A DNA stretch of 64,000 nt from an uncultured Muribaculaceae bacterium (GCA_958439725.1 CAUBWJ010000002.1:62001-126000), one strand, 5' to 3'; shown: positions 42,965-52,383, counted from the stretch's first letter. Numbers and translations are program-made. Notes: generated by a model from the letters alone, not told the origin.

Positions 42965-43918
42965 ATGAAGAAATTTACATGTGCAGCCGATATCGGACCT
43001 CTTGATAAGGCCGTGGCTGAGGCATTACAGATAAAAAGTGACAGATTCGCTTATTCAAATCTCGGGAAGAACAGAACTCTTCTGATGATTTTCTTTAATT
43101 CAAGTCTGCGCACCCGACTGAGCACACAGAAAGCCGCCATGAACCTCGGCATGAATGTGATTGTGCTCGACGTGAATCAGGGTGCATGGAAGCTTGAAAC
43201 GGAACGAGGTGTGATAATGGATGGCGACAAGGCCGAACATCTGCTTGAGGCAATTCCTGTGATGGGTTGCTATTGCGATATAATCGGTGTGCGTTCTTTT
43301 GCATCTCTCACCGATAAGAAGAGCGACTATGAGGAGAAAGTGATAGAGCAGTTCATCAAATATTCCGGAAGACCGGTTTTCAGTATGGAGGCAGCCACAA
43401 GGCATCCGCTCCAGTCGTTTGCTGATCTGATCACAATCGAGGAGTTCAAGACCAAGCCCCGTCCGAAAGTGGTTCTGACCTGGGCCCCTCATCCCAAGGC
43501 TCTTCCTCAGGCGGTAGCCAACTCATTCTGCGAATGGATGAATCTTACTGACTATGATTTTGTAGTAACCCATCCGCATGGATATGAGCTGGATCCGTCG
43601 TTTGTCGGCAATGCCAAAGTGGAATATGACCAGGCCAAGGCTTTTGAAGGCGCAGATTTCATATATGCAAAGAACTGGTCGGCATATACGGACCCCAACT
43701 ATGGGAAAGTGCTTTCCACAGATAGAAGCTGGACAGTAGACGCTTCGAAAATGGCTTTGACCGATAACGCATTCTTTATGCACTGTCTGCCGGTACGCCG
43801 TAATATGATTGTGACTGACGAAGTGATAGAATCAGAGCGCAGCATAGTCATTCCCGAAGCTGCCAACCGTGAGATCTCAGCCCAGACGGTTCTTAAACGT
43901 ATACTTGAGAATTTATGA
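42965..43918 (+). CDS. argF': N-succinylornithine carbamoyltransferase (ArgF' type)
   Basis: A 317-residue transcarbamylase acting on an N-acylated ornithine. The carbamoyl-phosphate site is FFNSSLRTRLSTQKA (a variant of the usual STRTR), with HPLQSFADLITI and the HCLPVRRNM motif toward the end. The segment MDGDKAEH places Ala90 where the Xanthomonas acetylornithine enzyme has Glu92 and the Bacteroides fragilis succinylornithine enzyme has Pro90; published work that I recall showed Glu92 changes including Ala switch the enzyme to succinylornithine. I therefore infer a succinylornithine substrate. Overlaps argB by 4 nt. Confidence 0.88.
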   Translation: MKKFTCAADIGPLDKAVAEALQIKSDRFAYSNLGKNRTLLMIFFNSSLRTRLSTQKAAMNLGMNVIVLDVNQGAWKLETERGVIMDGDKAEHLLEAIPVMGCYCDIIGVRSFASLTDKKSDYEEKVIEQFIKYSGRPVFSMEAATRHPLQSFADLITIEEFKTKPRPKVVLTWAPHPKALPQAVANSFCEWMNLTDYDFVVTHPHGYELDPSFVGNAKVEYDQAKAFEGADFIYAKNWSAYTDPNYGKVLSTDRSWTVDASKMALTDNAFFMHCLPVRRNMIVTDEVIESERSIVIPEAANREISAQTVLKRILENL

Positions 43919-44685
43919 TCAATGTCATTAAAATAGGGGGCAATGTGGTTGATGACCCCATTGCCCTTAATGATTTCATAGCTGATTTCGCCAGTCTGCC
44001 TGGAAAGAAAATTCTGGTGCATGGCGGCGGTAAGGAAGCCACCGCGCTGAGTAAGGCGCTGGGAATCGAAACAACTATGATTGACGGGCGCCGCGTGACT
44101 GATGCAAGGACTCTCGATGTTGTGACCATGGTGTATGCCGGTCTCATCAACAAGCGGATTGTCTCGCTCCTTCAAAAAAATTCTGTAGATGCTATTGGGC
44201 TCTGCGGTGCCGATGCCCACGCACTCGTGTCAAGAAAACGGTCGCCTCTGCCGGTTGACTATGGATTTGTAGGAGATGTGGACGGTACCGGAGTGAATGT
44301 CGGGCTGATATGGAAATTGCTTGAAGAGGGCATCACACCCGTTTTCTGTGCCATTACCTTAGGCGAAAACGGCGAGCTCCTGAATACCAATGCTGACAGT
44401 GTGGCGTCTGCGATTGCCATGGGTATGGCTGACAAGACACCAACATGTCTGACGTTCTGTTTTGAAAAAGCCGGCGTTCTGATGGATCCCTCGGATGAAA
44501 CGAGTGTTATACCGCATATCACAAGAGAACAGTTTGATTCATTGCGGGAAGCCGGTGTAATAGCGAAAGGAATGGTGCCGAAACTCACTAATTCGTTCAA
44601 TGCATTAGACCATGGTGTCAAATCGGTTGTGATAAAAAGCTCGCTCAATCTGCGGAATGATATCGGAACCCTTATAGAGCCATGA
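43915..44685 (+). CDS. argB: N-acylglutamate kinase
   Basis: A 256-residue amino-acid kinase phosphorylating N-acylglutamate. Landmarks are the start VIKIGGNVVDDP, LVHGGGKEATAL, the RRVTDARTLDVVTMVYAG segment, LLNTNADSVASAIA and the C-terminal GGMVPKLTNSF-like stretch (AKGMVPKLTNSFNALDHG). Start overlaps argF' and stop overlaps argE, each by 4 nt. The N-terminal arginine-sensing helix of feedback-inhibited kinases is missing, which suggests no direct inhibition by arginine. Confidence 0.95.
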   Translation: MINVIKIGGNVVDDPIALNDFIADFASLPGKKILVHGGGKEATALSKALGIETTMIDGRRVTDARTLDVVTMVYAGLINKRIVSLLQKNSVDAIGLCGADAHALVSRKRSPLPVDYGFVGDVDGTGVNVGLIWKLLEEGITPVFCAITLGENGELLNTNADSVASAIAMGMADKTPTCLTFCFEKAGVLMDPSDETSVIPHITREQFDSLREAGVIAKGMVPKLTNSFNALDHGVKSVVIKSSLNLRNDIGTLIEP

Positions 44686-45758
44686 ATCCGGTCGATTTTC
44701 TAAAGGCCTTAATTGCCACGCCCTCTGTGTCAGGCAGCGAAGAGGCTACCGCCGACCTGATAGCATCTACGCTTGAAAACGAGGGCGTGAAAACCAACCG
44801 GCTCTTTAATAATATCTGGGCGGTGCAGCCGTGCTATAATCCCGCCAAACCGACTTTGTTGCTGAATTCCCATCACGATACCGTAAAACCATCGCCGGCA
44901 TACACAAGAGATCCTTTTATTCCTGAAGTGTCTACAGACGGACGTCTGTATGGCCTTGGGAGCAATGACGCAGGCGCTTCATTGGTCTGTCTTGCCGCGA
45001 CTTTCTGCCGGTTTTATAATACAGTACTGCCTTTCAATCTTGTGCTCACCCTTACAGCGATGGAGGAAAACATGGGCCCGGAAGGTAACCGTGCCATGCT
45101 CCCACATCTGTATTCCCTCGGCATAAAGCCGGATATGGGTCTGGTGGGTGAACCTACCTCCATGCAGCCGGCAGTGGGGGAGCGGGGGCTTGTGGTGCTT
45201 GACGGTAAAGCCATCGGTGTCTCGGGCCATGCAGCGAGGGGAGAAGGTGTAAATGCCCTTTACCTTGCTATAGAGGATATCGAACGGTTAAGGAACTATA
45301 AGTTTGATAAGCAGAGTGAATTGCTTGGCCCCATTTCGCTGACAGTGACGCAAATTGAGGCCGGAACGCAGCATAATGTTGTGCCTGCGGAGTGCCGTTT
45401 TGTAGTGGATGTAAGGACGACGGATGCTTACACCAACGAGCAGACGGTTGAGATTCTCCAGTCGGTGTGCCGGTCGGAACTTAAGCCCCGCTCAACGAGA
45501 ATACAGGCGTCGGCAATAGATTCCAGCCATCCGATGGTTCGGGCTGCGGTTTCAGCTGGGGGGGTGCCTTATGTTTCACCAACTACTTCGGATATGGCAC
45601 TGATGCATGGTTTCCCTACGTTGAAAATGGGCCCCGGCAAGTCGGAGAGAAGTCATACGGCTGATGAATTCGTTATGCTTTCCGAAATACAGGCTGGGAT
45701 TGAAGGTTACAGAAAGTTCATTGAAGAACTTGCAAAAATCTATTCCCGGCAGAACTGA
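44682..45758 (+). CDS. argE: N-acylornithine/N-acylcitrulline deacylase, M20 family
   Basis: A 358-residue zinc peptidase-family deacylase. The dinuclear metal site residues are visible: His in LLNSHHDTVKP, Asp in GLGSNDAGAS, Glu-Glu in LTAMEENMGPEG, Glu in VGEPTSM and His near the end in HGFPTLKMGPGKSERSHTADEF. It would remove the acyl group after carbamoylation, giving citrulline for argG. Since the preceding enzyme is of the succinylornithine type, the natural substrate is likely N-succinylcitrulline. Overlaps argB by 4 nt; last gene of the main operon. Confidence 0.92.
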   Translation: MNPVDFLKALIATPSVSGSEEATADLIASTLENEGVKTNRLFNNIWAVQPCYNPAKPTLLLNSHHDTVKPSPAYTRDPFIPEVSTDGRLYGLGSNDAGASLVCLAATFCRFYNTVLPFNLVLTLTAMEENMGPEGNRAMLPHLYSLGIKPDMGLVGEPTSMQPAVGERGLVVLDGKAIGVSGHAARGEGVNALYLAIEDIERLRNYKFDKQSELLGPISLTVTQIEAGTQHNVVPAECRFVVDVRTTDAYTNEQTVEILQSVCRSELKPRSTRIQASAIDSSHPMVRAAVSAGGVPYVSPTTSDMALMHGFPTLKMGPGKSERSHTADEFVMLSEIQAGIEGYRKFIEELAKIYSRQN

Positions 45759-45813
45759 TGCTCTTTTAATGTTTATTATCATTTGGGGGCGGCCAATAAA
45801 AAGCCAAAAACAG

Positions 45814-45821
45814 TAAATTTG
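45814..45821 (+). promoter_or_regulatory. -7 element of argH
   Basis: TAAATTTG fits TAnnTTTG, 15 nt before the argH start. TTTG at 45782-45785 is too far (28 nt) for a normal -33. Suggests argH can be expressed apart from the upstream genes. Confidence 0.5.
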
Positions 45822-45836
45822 TAGAAAAGCTTAATT

Positions 45837-47138
45837 ATGCAACTTTGGAACAAGGGTTATGAACCCGACAAAATGATAGAAGAGTTCACGGTGGGAAACG
45901 ATCGTGAGCTTGACATGAAACTTGCACGTTACGATGTGCAAGGTTCGCTTGCCCACATTAAAATGTTGAATTCCATTGGTCTTCTTTCAGATGAAGACTT
46001 GGCAAAACTTGTTCCGGCTCTTGAAGAGATAGGACATGAAATAGAAGCGGGCCAATTCACGATTGAACCGGGAGTGGAGGACGTTCATTCTCAGGTGGAG
46101 TTTTTGCTTACCTCACGTCTGGGCGATACGGGAAAGAAGATTCATTCAGGACGGTCGCGCAACGATCAGGTGCTCGTGGATCTCAAGCTTATGATGCGCG
46201 ACGAGCTTAAACATATAGCTCATTCAATGCTATCTCTTTTCGCTAAGCTACAGTCGCTTTCGGAAAAGTATAAGGATGTGCTGATGCCAGGTTACACCCA
46301 TCTCCAGATAGCGATGCCCTCGTCGTTCGGACTATGGTTTGGCGCATACGCCGAATCTTTGGTGGATGACATGGAGATGCTCCGTGCAGCATATCGTATT
46401 GCCGACCAGAATCCTCTCGGTTCTGCCGCGGGATACGGCTCCTCTTTCCCTCTTGACCGGGAGATGACCACACGGCTTCTTGATTTCCATACTCTCCATT
46501 ACAACGTCGTCGCCGCGCAGATGAGCCGTGGCAAGACGGAACGTGCCGCCGCCATGGCCATAGCGTCCATAGCATCGACTCTCGGACACTTTGCCATGGA
46601 TGTATGCATGTATATGTGCGGAAACTTCCGCTTTGTATCTTTCCCCGACGAATTTACGACAGGCTCGAGCATTATGCCTCACAAAAAGAATCCGGATGTA
46701 TTCGAGATAATGCGTGGAAAATGTAACCGTCTTCAGGCGGTTCCCAATGAGGTTGCTCTCCTTACAGCCAATCTTCCGCTGGGTTACAACCGCGATCTTC
46801 AGCTGTTGAAGGATATCCTTTTCCCTGCAACCGAAGAGATGGTGAGATGTCTTGACATGTGTTCGATGATGCTCGACCATATAATTATAAACCGGAATAT
46901 TCTTGAAGATCCGAAATATGATTATCTGTTTACTGTGGAGGATGTAAACCGTCTGGTGCTCGAAGGAATGCCTTTCCGGGATGCCTACAAGAAAGTGGGA
47001 ATGGAAGTGCAGGAAGGAAAGTATAAGCCCCACCGTACGGTCAATCATACCCATGAAGGGAGCATAGGCAATCTCTGCACCGAACAGATACGAAAGAAAA
47101 TGCAGGAAGTGTCAGCCGATATGGTCGGAAAGAGCTGA
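45837..47138 (+). CDS. argH: Argininosuccinate lyase
   Basis: A 433-residue member of the fumarase/aspartase superfamily, releasing arginine and fumarate. Signatures: LWNKGYEPDKMIEEFTVGND at the start, DVHSQVEFLLTSRLGD, KKIHSGRSRNDQV, MPGYTHLQIAMPSSFG, NPLGSAAGYGSSFPLDRE and the catalytic loop TTGSSIMPHKKNPDVFE. Start ATG at 45837. It is 78 nt after argE and has its own predicted promoter, finishing the pathway genes. Confidence 0.97.
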   Translation: MQLWNKGYEPDKMIEEFTVGNDRELDMKLARYDVQGSLAHIKMLNSIGLLSDEDLAKLVPALEEIGHEIEAGQFTIEPGVEDVHSQVEFLLTSRLGDTGKKIHSGRSRNDQVLVDLKLMMRDELKHIAHSMLSLFAKLQSLSEKYKDVLMPGYTHLQIAMPSSFGLWFGAYAESLVDDMEMLRAAYRIADQNPLGSAAGYGSSFPLDREMTTRLLDFHTLHYNVVAAQMSRGKTERAAAMAIASIASTLGHFAMDVCMYMCGNFRFVSFPDEFTTGSSIMPHKKNPDVFEIMRGKCNRLQAVPNEVALLTANLPLGYNRDLQLLKDILFPATEEMVRCLDMCSMMLDHIIINRNILEDPKYDYLFTVEDVNRLVLEGMPFRDAYKKVGMEVQEGKYKPHRTVNHTHEGSIGNLCTEQIRKKMQEVSADMVGKS

Positions 47139-47208
47139 AAATGCCTCCTCCTGCAATTGAAATTTAGCCGAAATTCAACTATTTACTAATACCATTAACA
47201 AACTAATT

Positions 47209-49404
47209 ATGGAAACTAATCTATTTTGGATGGTTCCTGCAGCTTCGCTTATAGCCTTGTTCATGGCATGGTATTTCTACCGTGGCATGATGAAGGAAAG
47301 CGAGGGTACGGACCAAATGAAGAAGATTGCCGGATATGTGCGCAAAGGCGCCATGTCCTATCTCAAACAGCAGTACAGGATAGTAGGAATCGTGTTCCTT
47401 GTTCTGGTCGTTCTCTTTTCAATCATGGCCTACGGTTTCAATCTCCAGAATCCCTGGGTGCCCGTAGCATTCCTTACCGGAGGTTTCTTTTCCGGTCTTG
47501 CCGGCTACCTTGGCATGAAAACCGCCACTTATGCCTCGGCTCGTACAGCCAATGCTGCCAGAAATTCGCTGAATGCCGGTCTTCGTGTAGCTTTCCGCAG
47601 CGGTGCCGTCATGGGTCTTGTTGTGGTAGGCCTCGGTTTGTTTGATATCTCTTTCTGGTATATTCTTCTGCAATGGCTTGTAACGGAACTTTCCGGCACG
47701 GAGAAGCTTTGTATGATCACTACCACCATGCTTACTTTCGGAATGGGCGCAAGTACTCAGGCGCTGTTTGCGAGAGTAGGAGGCGGAATCTATACCAAGG
47801 CTGCCGATGTAGGTGCAGACCTTGTGGGTAAAGTAGAAGCCGGAATACCGGAGGATGATCCCCGCAACCCTGCCACTATCGCAGACAATGTAGGCGACAA
47901 TGTGGGTGACGTAGCCGGTATGGGCGCCGACCTTTATGAAAGCTATTGCGGTTCGATTCTGGCTACTTCGGCTCTTGGCGCAGCCGCTTATCTGCTCAAG
48001 GGCGATGTTGACATGCAGATGCGTGCAGTGGTAGCCCCCATGCTTATAGCCGCAGTGGGTATCATCCTGTCGATACTCGGTATTTTCTGTGTACGCACAA
48101 AAGAAGACGCCACAATGAAGGATCTTCTTAATTCGCTTTCACTCGGAACCCATCTTAGCTCAGTGCTGATTGTCGGCGCAACGTTCCTTATCCTCTGGTT
48201 TCTTGGCCTTGAGAACTGGGCTTTGATAAGCTGTTCGGTTGTAGTAGGTCTGGTGGTAGGCGTAGTGATTGGTCGTGCTACTGAATATTATACCTCGCAA
48301 AGTTATAAACCTACAAAGAAGCTTGCCGAGAGCGGCACTACCGGCCCCGCTACGGTTATTATCTCGGGCGTAGGCCTCGGCCTGATTTCCACCGCAATTC
48401 CCGTAATAGCAGTTGTGGTAGGTATCATCCTCAGCTATTGGTTCGCTTCCGGCTTCGATTTCACCAATGTGGCAATGGGACTCTATGGCATAGGTATAGC
48501 CGCCGTGGGTATGCTTTCAACTCTCGGAATTACCCTTGCAACCGATGCGTATGGGCCAATCGCCGACAATGCCGGAGGTAATGCGGAAATGAGCGGATTG
48601 GGAGAGGCCGTGCGTCACCGCACCGATGCTCTTGATTCTCTCGGTAACACCACTGCCGCAACCGGCAAAGGCTTCGCCATAGGCTCGGCAGCTCTTACAG
48701 GTCTTGCTCTTCTGGCATCATATATAGAGGAGATAAGAATAGGTCTGCAGCGTCTGGGAGAGACTACAATCCAGATCGGCACAAATGTCATTCCCGTACA
48801 TGAAGCTTCATTCTCGGATTTCATGGCTTTCTATGAAGTGAACCTGATGAGTCCTAAGGTGCTTTCCGGAATGTTCATAGGCGCCATGATGGCCTTCCTG
48901 TTCTGCGGACTTACCATGAATGCCGTAGGGCGTGCGGCGGCTCACATGGTGGATGAGGTTCGCCGTCAGTTCAGAGAAATCAAAGGCATACTTACCGGCG
49001 AGGCCGAACCGGACTATGCGCGCTGCGTTCAGATTTCCACCAAGGGTGCCCAGAAGGAAATGGTATTCCCGTCGTTGCTGGCCATTGTGGCTCCGATTAT
49101 CACAGGCCTGATATTCGGTGTGCCCGGTGTGATCGGTCTGCTTGTAGGCGGTCTCTCAGCCGGTTTTGTTCTGGCCGTGTTTATGGCCAATGCAGGTGGC
49201 GCATGGGACAATGCCAAGAAGTATGTCGAGGAAGGAAACTTCGGCGGTAAAGGCAGTGAGGTTCACAAGGCTACCGTCGTAGGTGATACCGTGGGAGATC
49301 CTTTCAAGGATACCTCCGGCCCGAGCCTTAACATTCTTATCAAACTCATGTCAATGGTGTCCATAGTCATGGCCGGCCTGACCGTGGCCTGGAGCCTCTT
49401 CTGA
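47209..49404 (+). CDS. hppA: Membrane-bound pyrophosphatase, K+-dependent ion pump
   Basis: A 731-residue integral membrane pyrophosphatase with about 16 helices, coupling PPi hydrolysis to export of Na+ or H+. The PPi site is DVGADLVGKVEAGIPEDDPRNP plus ADNVGDNVGDVAGMGADL, with a second acidic cluster DAYGPIADNAGGNAEMS and a third near the end (VVGDTVGDPFKDTSGPSLN). The segment GNTTAATGKG has Ala483 and Gly486 where K+-independent enzymes have Lys and Thr, so it should need K+; Na+ pumping is common in this subclass. Single gene with a strong terminator. Confidence 0.95.
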   Translation: METNLFWMVPAASLIALFMAWYFYRGMMKESEGTDQMKKIAGYVRKGAMSYLKQQYRIVGIVFLVLVVLFSIMAYGFNLQNPWVPVAFLTGGFFSGLAGYLGMKTATYASARTANAARNSLNAGLRVAFRSGAVMGLVVVGLGLFDISFWYILLQWLVTELSGTEKLCMITTTMLTFGMGASTQALFARVGGGIYTKAADVGADLVGKVEAGIPEDDPRNPATIADNVGDNVGDVAGMGADLYESYCGSILATSALGAAAYLLKGDVDMQMRAVVAPMLIAAVGIILSILGIFCVRTKEDATMKDLLNSLSLGTHLSSVLIVGATFLILWFLGLENWALISCSVVVGLVVGVVIGRATEYYTSQSYKPTKKLAESGTTGPATVIISGVGLGLISTAIPVIAVVVGIILSYWFASGFDFTNVAMGLYGIGIAAVGMLSTLGITLATDAYGPIADNAGGNAEMSGLGEAVRHRTDALDSLGNTTAATGKGFAIGSAALTGLALLASYIEEIRIGLQRLGETTIQIGTNVIPVHEASFSDFMAFYEVNLMSPKVLSGMFIGAMMAFLFCGLTMNAVGRAAAHMVDEVRRQFREIKGILTGEAEPDYARCVQISTKGAQKEMVFPSLLAIVAPIITGLIFGVPGVIGLLVGGLSAGFVLAVFMANAGGAWDNAKKYVEEGNFGGKGSEVHKATVVGDTVGDPFKDTSGPSLNILIKLMSMVSIVMAGLTVAWSLF

Positions 49405-49424
49405 AATATCAGCTACATTAAATA

Positions 49425-49469
49425 AACCGGCGCCTTTCTAATGGATAAATCCTTGGAAAGGCGCCGGTT
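49425..49469. terminator. Bidirectional terminator between hppA and nfo
   Basis: A perfect 14-bp G/C-rich inverted repeat (AACCGGCGCCTTTC and complement) with a 17-nt loop lies between the converging genes hppA and nfo. T-rich on the right (TTCTATTAAG). Confidence 0.85.
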
Positions 49470-49495
49470 CTATTAAGTTAAATTTTAGTAGGAGT

Positions 49496-50350
49496 TTATT
49501 CTTCAAGAGAATAAAGCAATTCGATTTCCTGCTTCCAGATTTCCGGATCGGGAGTTTCAAGGATAAGGGGAATCCCGTTAAGTCTGGGATCATTCATTAT
49601 GAGACGGAATGCTTCGAGTCCGAGTTTCCCTTTCCCGATGGATTCGTGGCGGTCGATACGTGAACCAAGTTCGCGTTTAGTGTCGTTGATATGCATGGCG
49701 CTGAGATACTGAAGGCCGATTATCGAATCGAAATCACGCCAGGTCTTTTCGTAACCTTCCGGCGAAAGGAGGTCGTATCCCGCAGAATAGGCATGACAGG
49801 TGTCAATACAAACGCCTACTCTTGATTTGTCCTCCACGCGCTCTATTATATGGGCTATCTGCTCAAAACTGTAGCCAAGATTTGAACCTTGACCGGCTGT
49901 GTTTTCAATCACGGCTTTTACACCTGCGGTGATGTCAAGCGCGCGATTGATAGACTCGGCTATGGTATCAAGGCTCTCTTCGGCCGAAATCCGGTTAAGA
50001 TGACTTCCGGGGTGAAAGTTCAGCATGGAAAGCCCGAGCTGCTCGCACCGGCGAAATTCATCAAGAAAGGCCTTTCGGGATTTATCAAGAGATTCAGGGT
50101 CGGGCGAACCGAGATTGATCAGGAAGCTGTCGTGAGGCAGTATCAAATCGGATGAGTAACCTAATTCATCGCAGCGTTCACGAAACAATTGTGCCTCTTT
50201 CTCAGAGATGGCTTTCGATTGCCAGCGTGAAGGGTTTCTGGTGAACAGTGCAAAAGCTTTAGCTCCTATTCCGGCAGCCTCGAGTGGCGCATTGCTTACA
50301 CCGCCTGTGGCGGAAACGTGGGCGCCTACATATTTAGTGTTTTTTTCCAT
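49496..50350 (-). CDS. nfo: Endonuclease IV (AP endonuclease)
   Basis: A 284-residue TIM-barrel AP endonuclease that cuts beside abasic sites in base excision repair. The ATG at 50350 (MEKNTKYVGAHVS) is preferred to a codon four residues upstream. Zinc-ligand motifs: VGAHVSATGGV, NFHPGSHL, VIENTAGQGSNLG, GVCIDTCHAYSAGYD, MHINDTKRELGSRIDRHESIGKG and the terminal ILETPDPE. Divergent from udk, each with its own -7 element. Confidence 0.96.
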   Translation of the reverse strand: MEKNTKYVGAHVSATGGVSNAPLEAAGIGAKAFALFTRNPSRWQSKAISEKEAQLFRERCDELGYSSDLILPHDSFLINLGSPDPESLDKSRKAFLDEFRRCEQLGLSMLNFHPGSHLNRISAEESLDTIAESINRALDITAGVKAVIENTAGQGSNLGYSFEQIAHIIERVEDKSRVGVCIDTCHAYSAGYDLLSPEGYEKTWRDFDSIIGLQYLSAMHINDTKRELGSRIDRHESIGKGKLGLEAFRLIMNDPRLNGIPLILETPDPEIWKQEIELLYSLEE

Positions 50351-50359
50351 AAGTGAAAG

Positions 50360-50388
50360 CAAAGTTATATAAAAGTTTAGTAATTTTG
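50360..50388. promoter_or_regulatory. Divergent -7 elements of nfo and udk
   Basis: TAACTTTG on minus (50360-50367) for nfo, 10 nt from its ATG, and TAATTTTG on plus (50381-50388) for udk, 33 nt from its ATG; both fit TAnnTTTG. The short 13-bp spacer means the two polymerases would overlap. Confidence 0.55.
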
Positions 50389-50421
50389 TGGAAGAACAAC
50401 CACTAAAATGCTACTACGTAA

Positions 50422-51063
50422 ATGCTGATAATAGGAATTGCCGGAGGAACCGGTTCGGGAAAAACCACTGTGGTCAACCGAATAATACAGAGTCTTCCAC
50501 CCGGAGAGGTGGCCATACTTCCTCAGGATGCCTATTACAAGGACTCCAGTCATATTCCTCCGTCTGAGCGCTGCAAAATCAACTTTGACGAGCCTGCGGC
50601 CATAGAGTGGTCATTGCTCACGCGCCATATAGAAGCTCTGAAAAACGGGGAGGCGATAGATATGCCCACCTACAGCTATCTCACTTGTACACGTCAACCA
50701 GAGACCGTGAGAGTCGAGCCGCGAGAGGTGGTGATAGTGGAGGGCATTCTTGTGCTCAACGAAGCTGAGCTTCGGGATATGATGGATGTAAAGGTGTTTG
50801 TCGACGCTGATGCTGACGAGAGACTCATAAGAGTGATTGCCCGAGACTGCGTGGAGCGCGGACGTAAACCTATTGACGTGATAAACAGGTATCAGGAAGT
50901 GCTTAAACCTATGCACGCCATGTATATCGAACCGTCGAAGCGTTTTGCCGACCTCATTGTGCCTCAGGGAGGCAATAATGCCGTGGCTATAGGATTGCTT
51001 ACCGATTTCATTGAGGCAAGATTACGGAAAGCACATAATAGCGGTTCTAACTGTAAATGCTGA
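50422..51063 (+). CDS. udk: Uridine kinase
   Basis: A 213-residue P-loop kinase phosphorylating uridine or cytidine in pyrimidine salvage. Walker A IAGGTGSGKTTV at residues 5-16, the PQDAYYKDSS and NFDEPAAIEWSLL segments, YSYLTCTRQPETVRVEPREVVIVEGIL in parts, VFVDADADERLIRVIARDCVERGR and IEPSKRFADLIVPQGG are all family landmarks. A nearer ATG at 50408 leads straight into a stop, so 50422 is the start. Its last 7 nt overlap lptB. Confidence 0.95.
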   Translation: MLIIGIAGGTGSGKTTVVNRIIQSLPPGEVAILPQDAYYKDSSHIPPSERCKINFDEPAAIEWSLLTRHIEALKNGEAIDMPTYSYLTCTRQPETVRVEPREVVIVEGILVLNEAELRDMMDVKVFVDADADERLIRVIARDCVERGRKPIDVINRYQEVLKPMHAMYIEPSKRFADLIVPQGGNNAVAIGLLTDFIEARLRKAHNSGSNCKC

Positions 51064-51881
51064 AAGAAATGACTGCCGAAGAAGAAATGACAGCCCTTCA
51101 GGAGGGATTCAAGGAGGAGGTAAAGCACGGAACTTCCGACAAGATGGTGCTACGCACTGAGAATCTTGTGAAGAAATATGGTAAACGAACGGTCGTAAAC
51201 CATGTTTCAATAGATGTGACCCAGGGAGAGATAGTGGGACTTCTGGGGCCTAACGGTGCCGGAAAGACTACCACTTTCTATATGACCACCGGCCTTATTA
51301 CTCCTAATGAAGGACAGATTTATCTGAACGACCTTAATATTACGGGATATCCGGTATATAAACGGGCCCAGAACGGAATCGGTTATCTCGCACAGGAAGC
51401 CTCAGTATTCAGGAAACTTTCGGTAGAAAACAATATCAGGGCAGTGCTTGAGATGACAAATACCACTCCGGAATATCAGAAGGAGAAACTCGAGTCGCTG
51501 ATTGCAGAATTCCGCTTGGAAAAGGTGAGAAAAAATCTCGGAGACCAATTGTCGGGCGGAGAGAGACGACGCACTGAGATAGCACGGTGTCTCGCCATCA
51601 ATCCTAAATTTATAATGCTTGACGAGCCTTTCGCGGGAGTTGACCCTATTGCCGTGGAAGATATCCAATATATAGTCTACAAGCTGAAAGAGAAAAATAT
51701 AGGCATTCTGATAACGGACCATAATGCTCCTGAAACGTTGTCGATTACCGACAGGGCTTATCTTCTGTTCGACGGTAAGATCCTTTTTCAGGGCACGAGC
51801 GAAATGCTTGCGGAGAATCCGGTGGTAAGGGAAAAATATCTTGGCCGGAATTTTGTGTTCAGACGCAAGCAGTTCAACTAA
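51057..51881 (+). CDS. lptB: LPS export ABC transporter ATP-binding protein
   Basis: A 274-residue ATPase powering lipopolysaccharide transport to the outer membrane with LptF/G. Walker A GLLGPNGAGKTTTFYM, Q-loop region IGYLAQEASVFRKLSVENN, signature LSGGERRRTEIARCLA, Walker B FIMLDEPFAGVDPIAVED and switch His in ILITDHNAPETL. The DEPFAGVDP wording is diagnostic for LptB. The first 30 residues are an acidic extension beyond the usual 240-residue enzyme. Starts within the udk 3' end. Confidence 0.95.
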   Translation: MLKEMTAEEEMTALQEGFKEEVKHGTSDKMVLRTENLVKKYGKRTVVNHVSIDVTQGEIVGLLGPNGAGKTTTFYMTTGLITPNEGQIYLNDLNITGYPVYKRAQNGIGYLAQEASVFRKLSVENNIRAVLEMTNTTPEYQKEKLESLIAEFRLEKVRKNLGDQLSGGERRRTEIARCLAINPKFIMLDEPFAGVDPIAVEDIQYIVYKLKEKNIGILITDHNAPETLSITDRAYLLFDGKILFQGTSEMLAENPVVREKYLGRNFVFRRKQFN

Positions 51882-51920
51882 TTGGCTGTTTTGAGTGATA
51901 ATTAGCCATAGTGAAATCAA

Positions 51921-52310
51921 ATGAGAAAAGTATCAAAAGGGAACAGACGATGGATTGCATTCTGTGAGAGCAAGGTATTGAATGCCCTCATTATGATTAT
52001 TATAACAAGTTGTCTCCTAATGGGGTGGAGTGGTAGGATTCTGCTGCCGGCCATTTGCTGTATCATTGCTTTTTCGTTTTTTCTGGGTTATTCCATCTGG
52101 TATTGGCTGAAGAAGCCTAAGTGCATTCTCATAAACAAATGGCTGTCCAATATAAGTGCCGGATTTACTCTTTATTACATATTAATTATTTCTGTGAAGG
52201 CACCTAATCAATGGTGGTATATCACGCCGATTTGTTTTGCGGTAGTTGTGTTATGTTATAGTCTTATCTGTAATAAAGATGAGATGTATAATATAACTGA
52301 AAAGGAATAA
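51921..52310 (+). CDS. Hypothetical four-helix membrane protein
   Basis: A 129-residue protein with four membrane helices (about residues 20-36, 40-62, 72-90, 98-116) and basic residues at the front. I do not recognise a family. It is 39 nt after lptB and precedes another small membrane protein by 73 nt. Base composition is poorer in G+C than lptB, which may hint at fast evolution or acquisition. Coding is likely because of the clean length and helices, but function is unknown. Confidence 0.55.
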   Translation: MRKVSKGNRRWIAFCESKVLNALIMIIITSCLLMGWSGRILLPAICCIIAFSFFLGYSIWYWLKKPKCILINKWLSNISAGFTLYYILIISVKAPNQWWYITPICFAVVVLCYSLICNKDEMYNITEKE

Positions 52311-52383
52311 GAATGATATATGTTGGGCTGTGAAGTTGTTCCGGAGATGGTTGAAGCCATAAAAACCAATATATTGAATTGTG

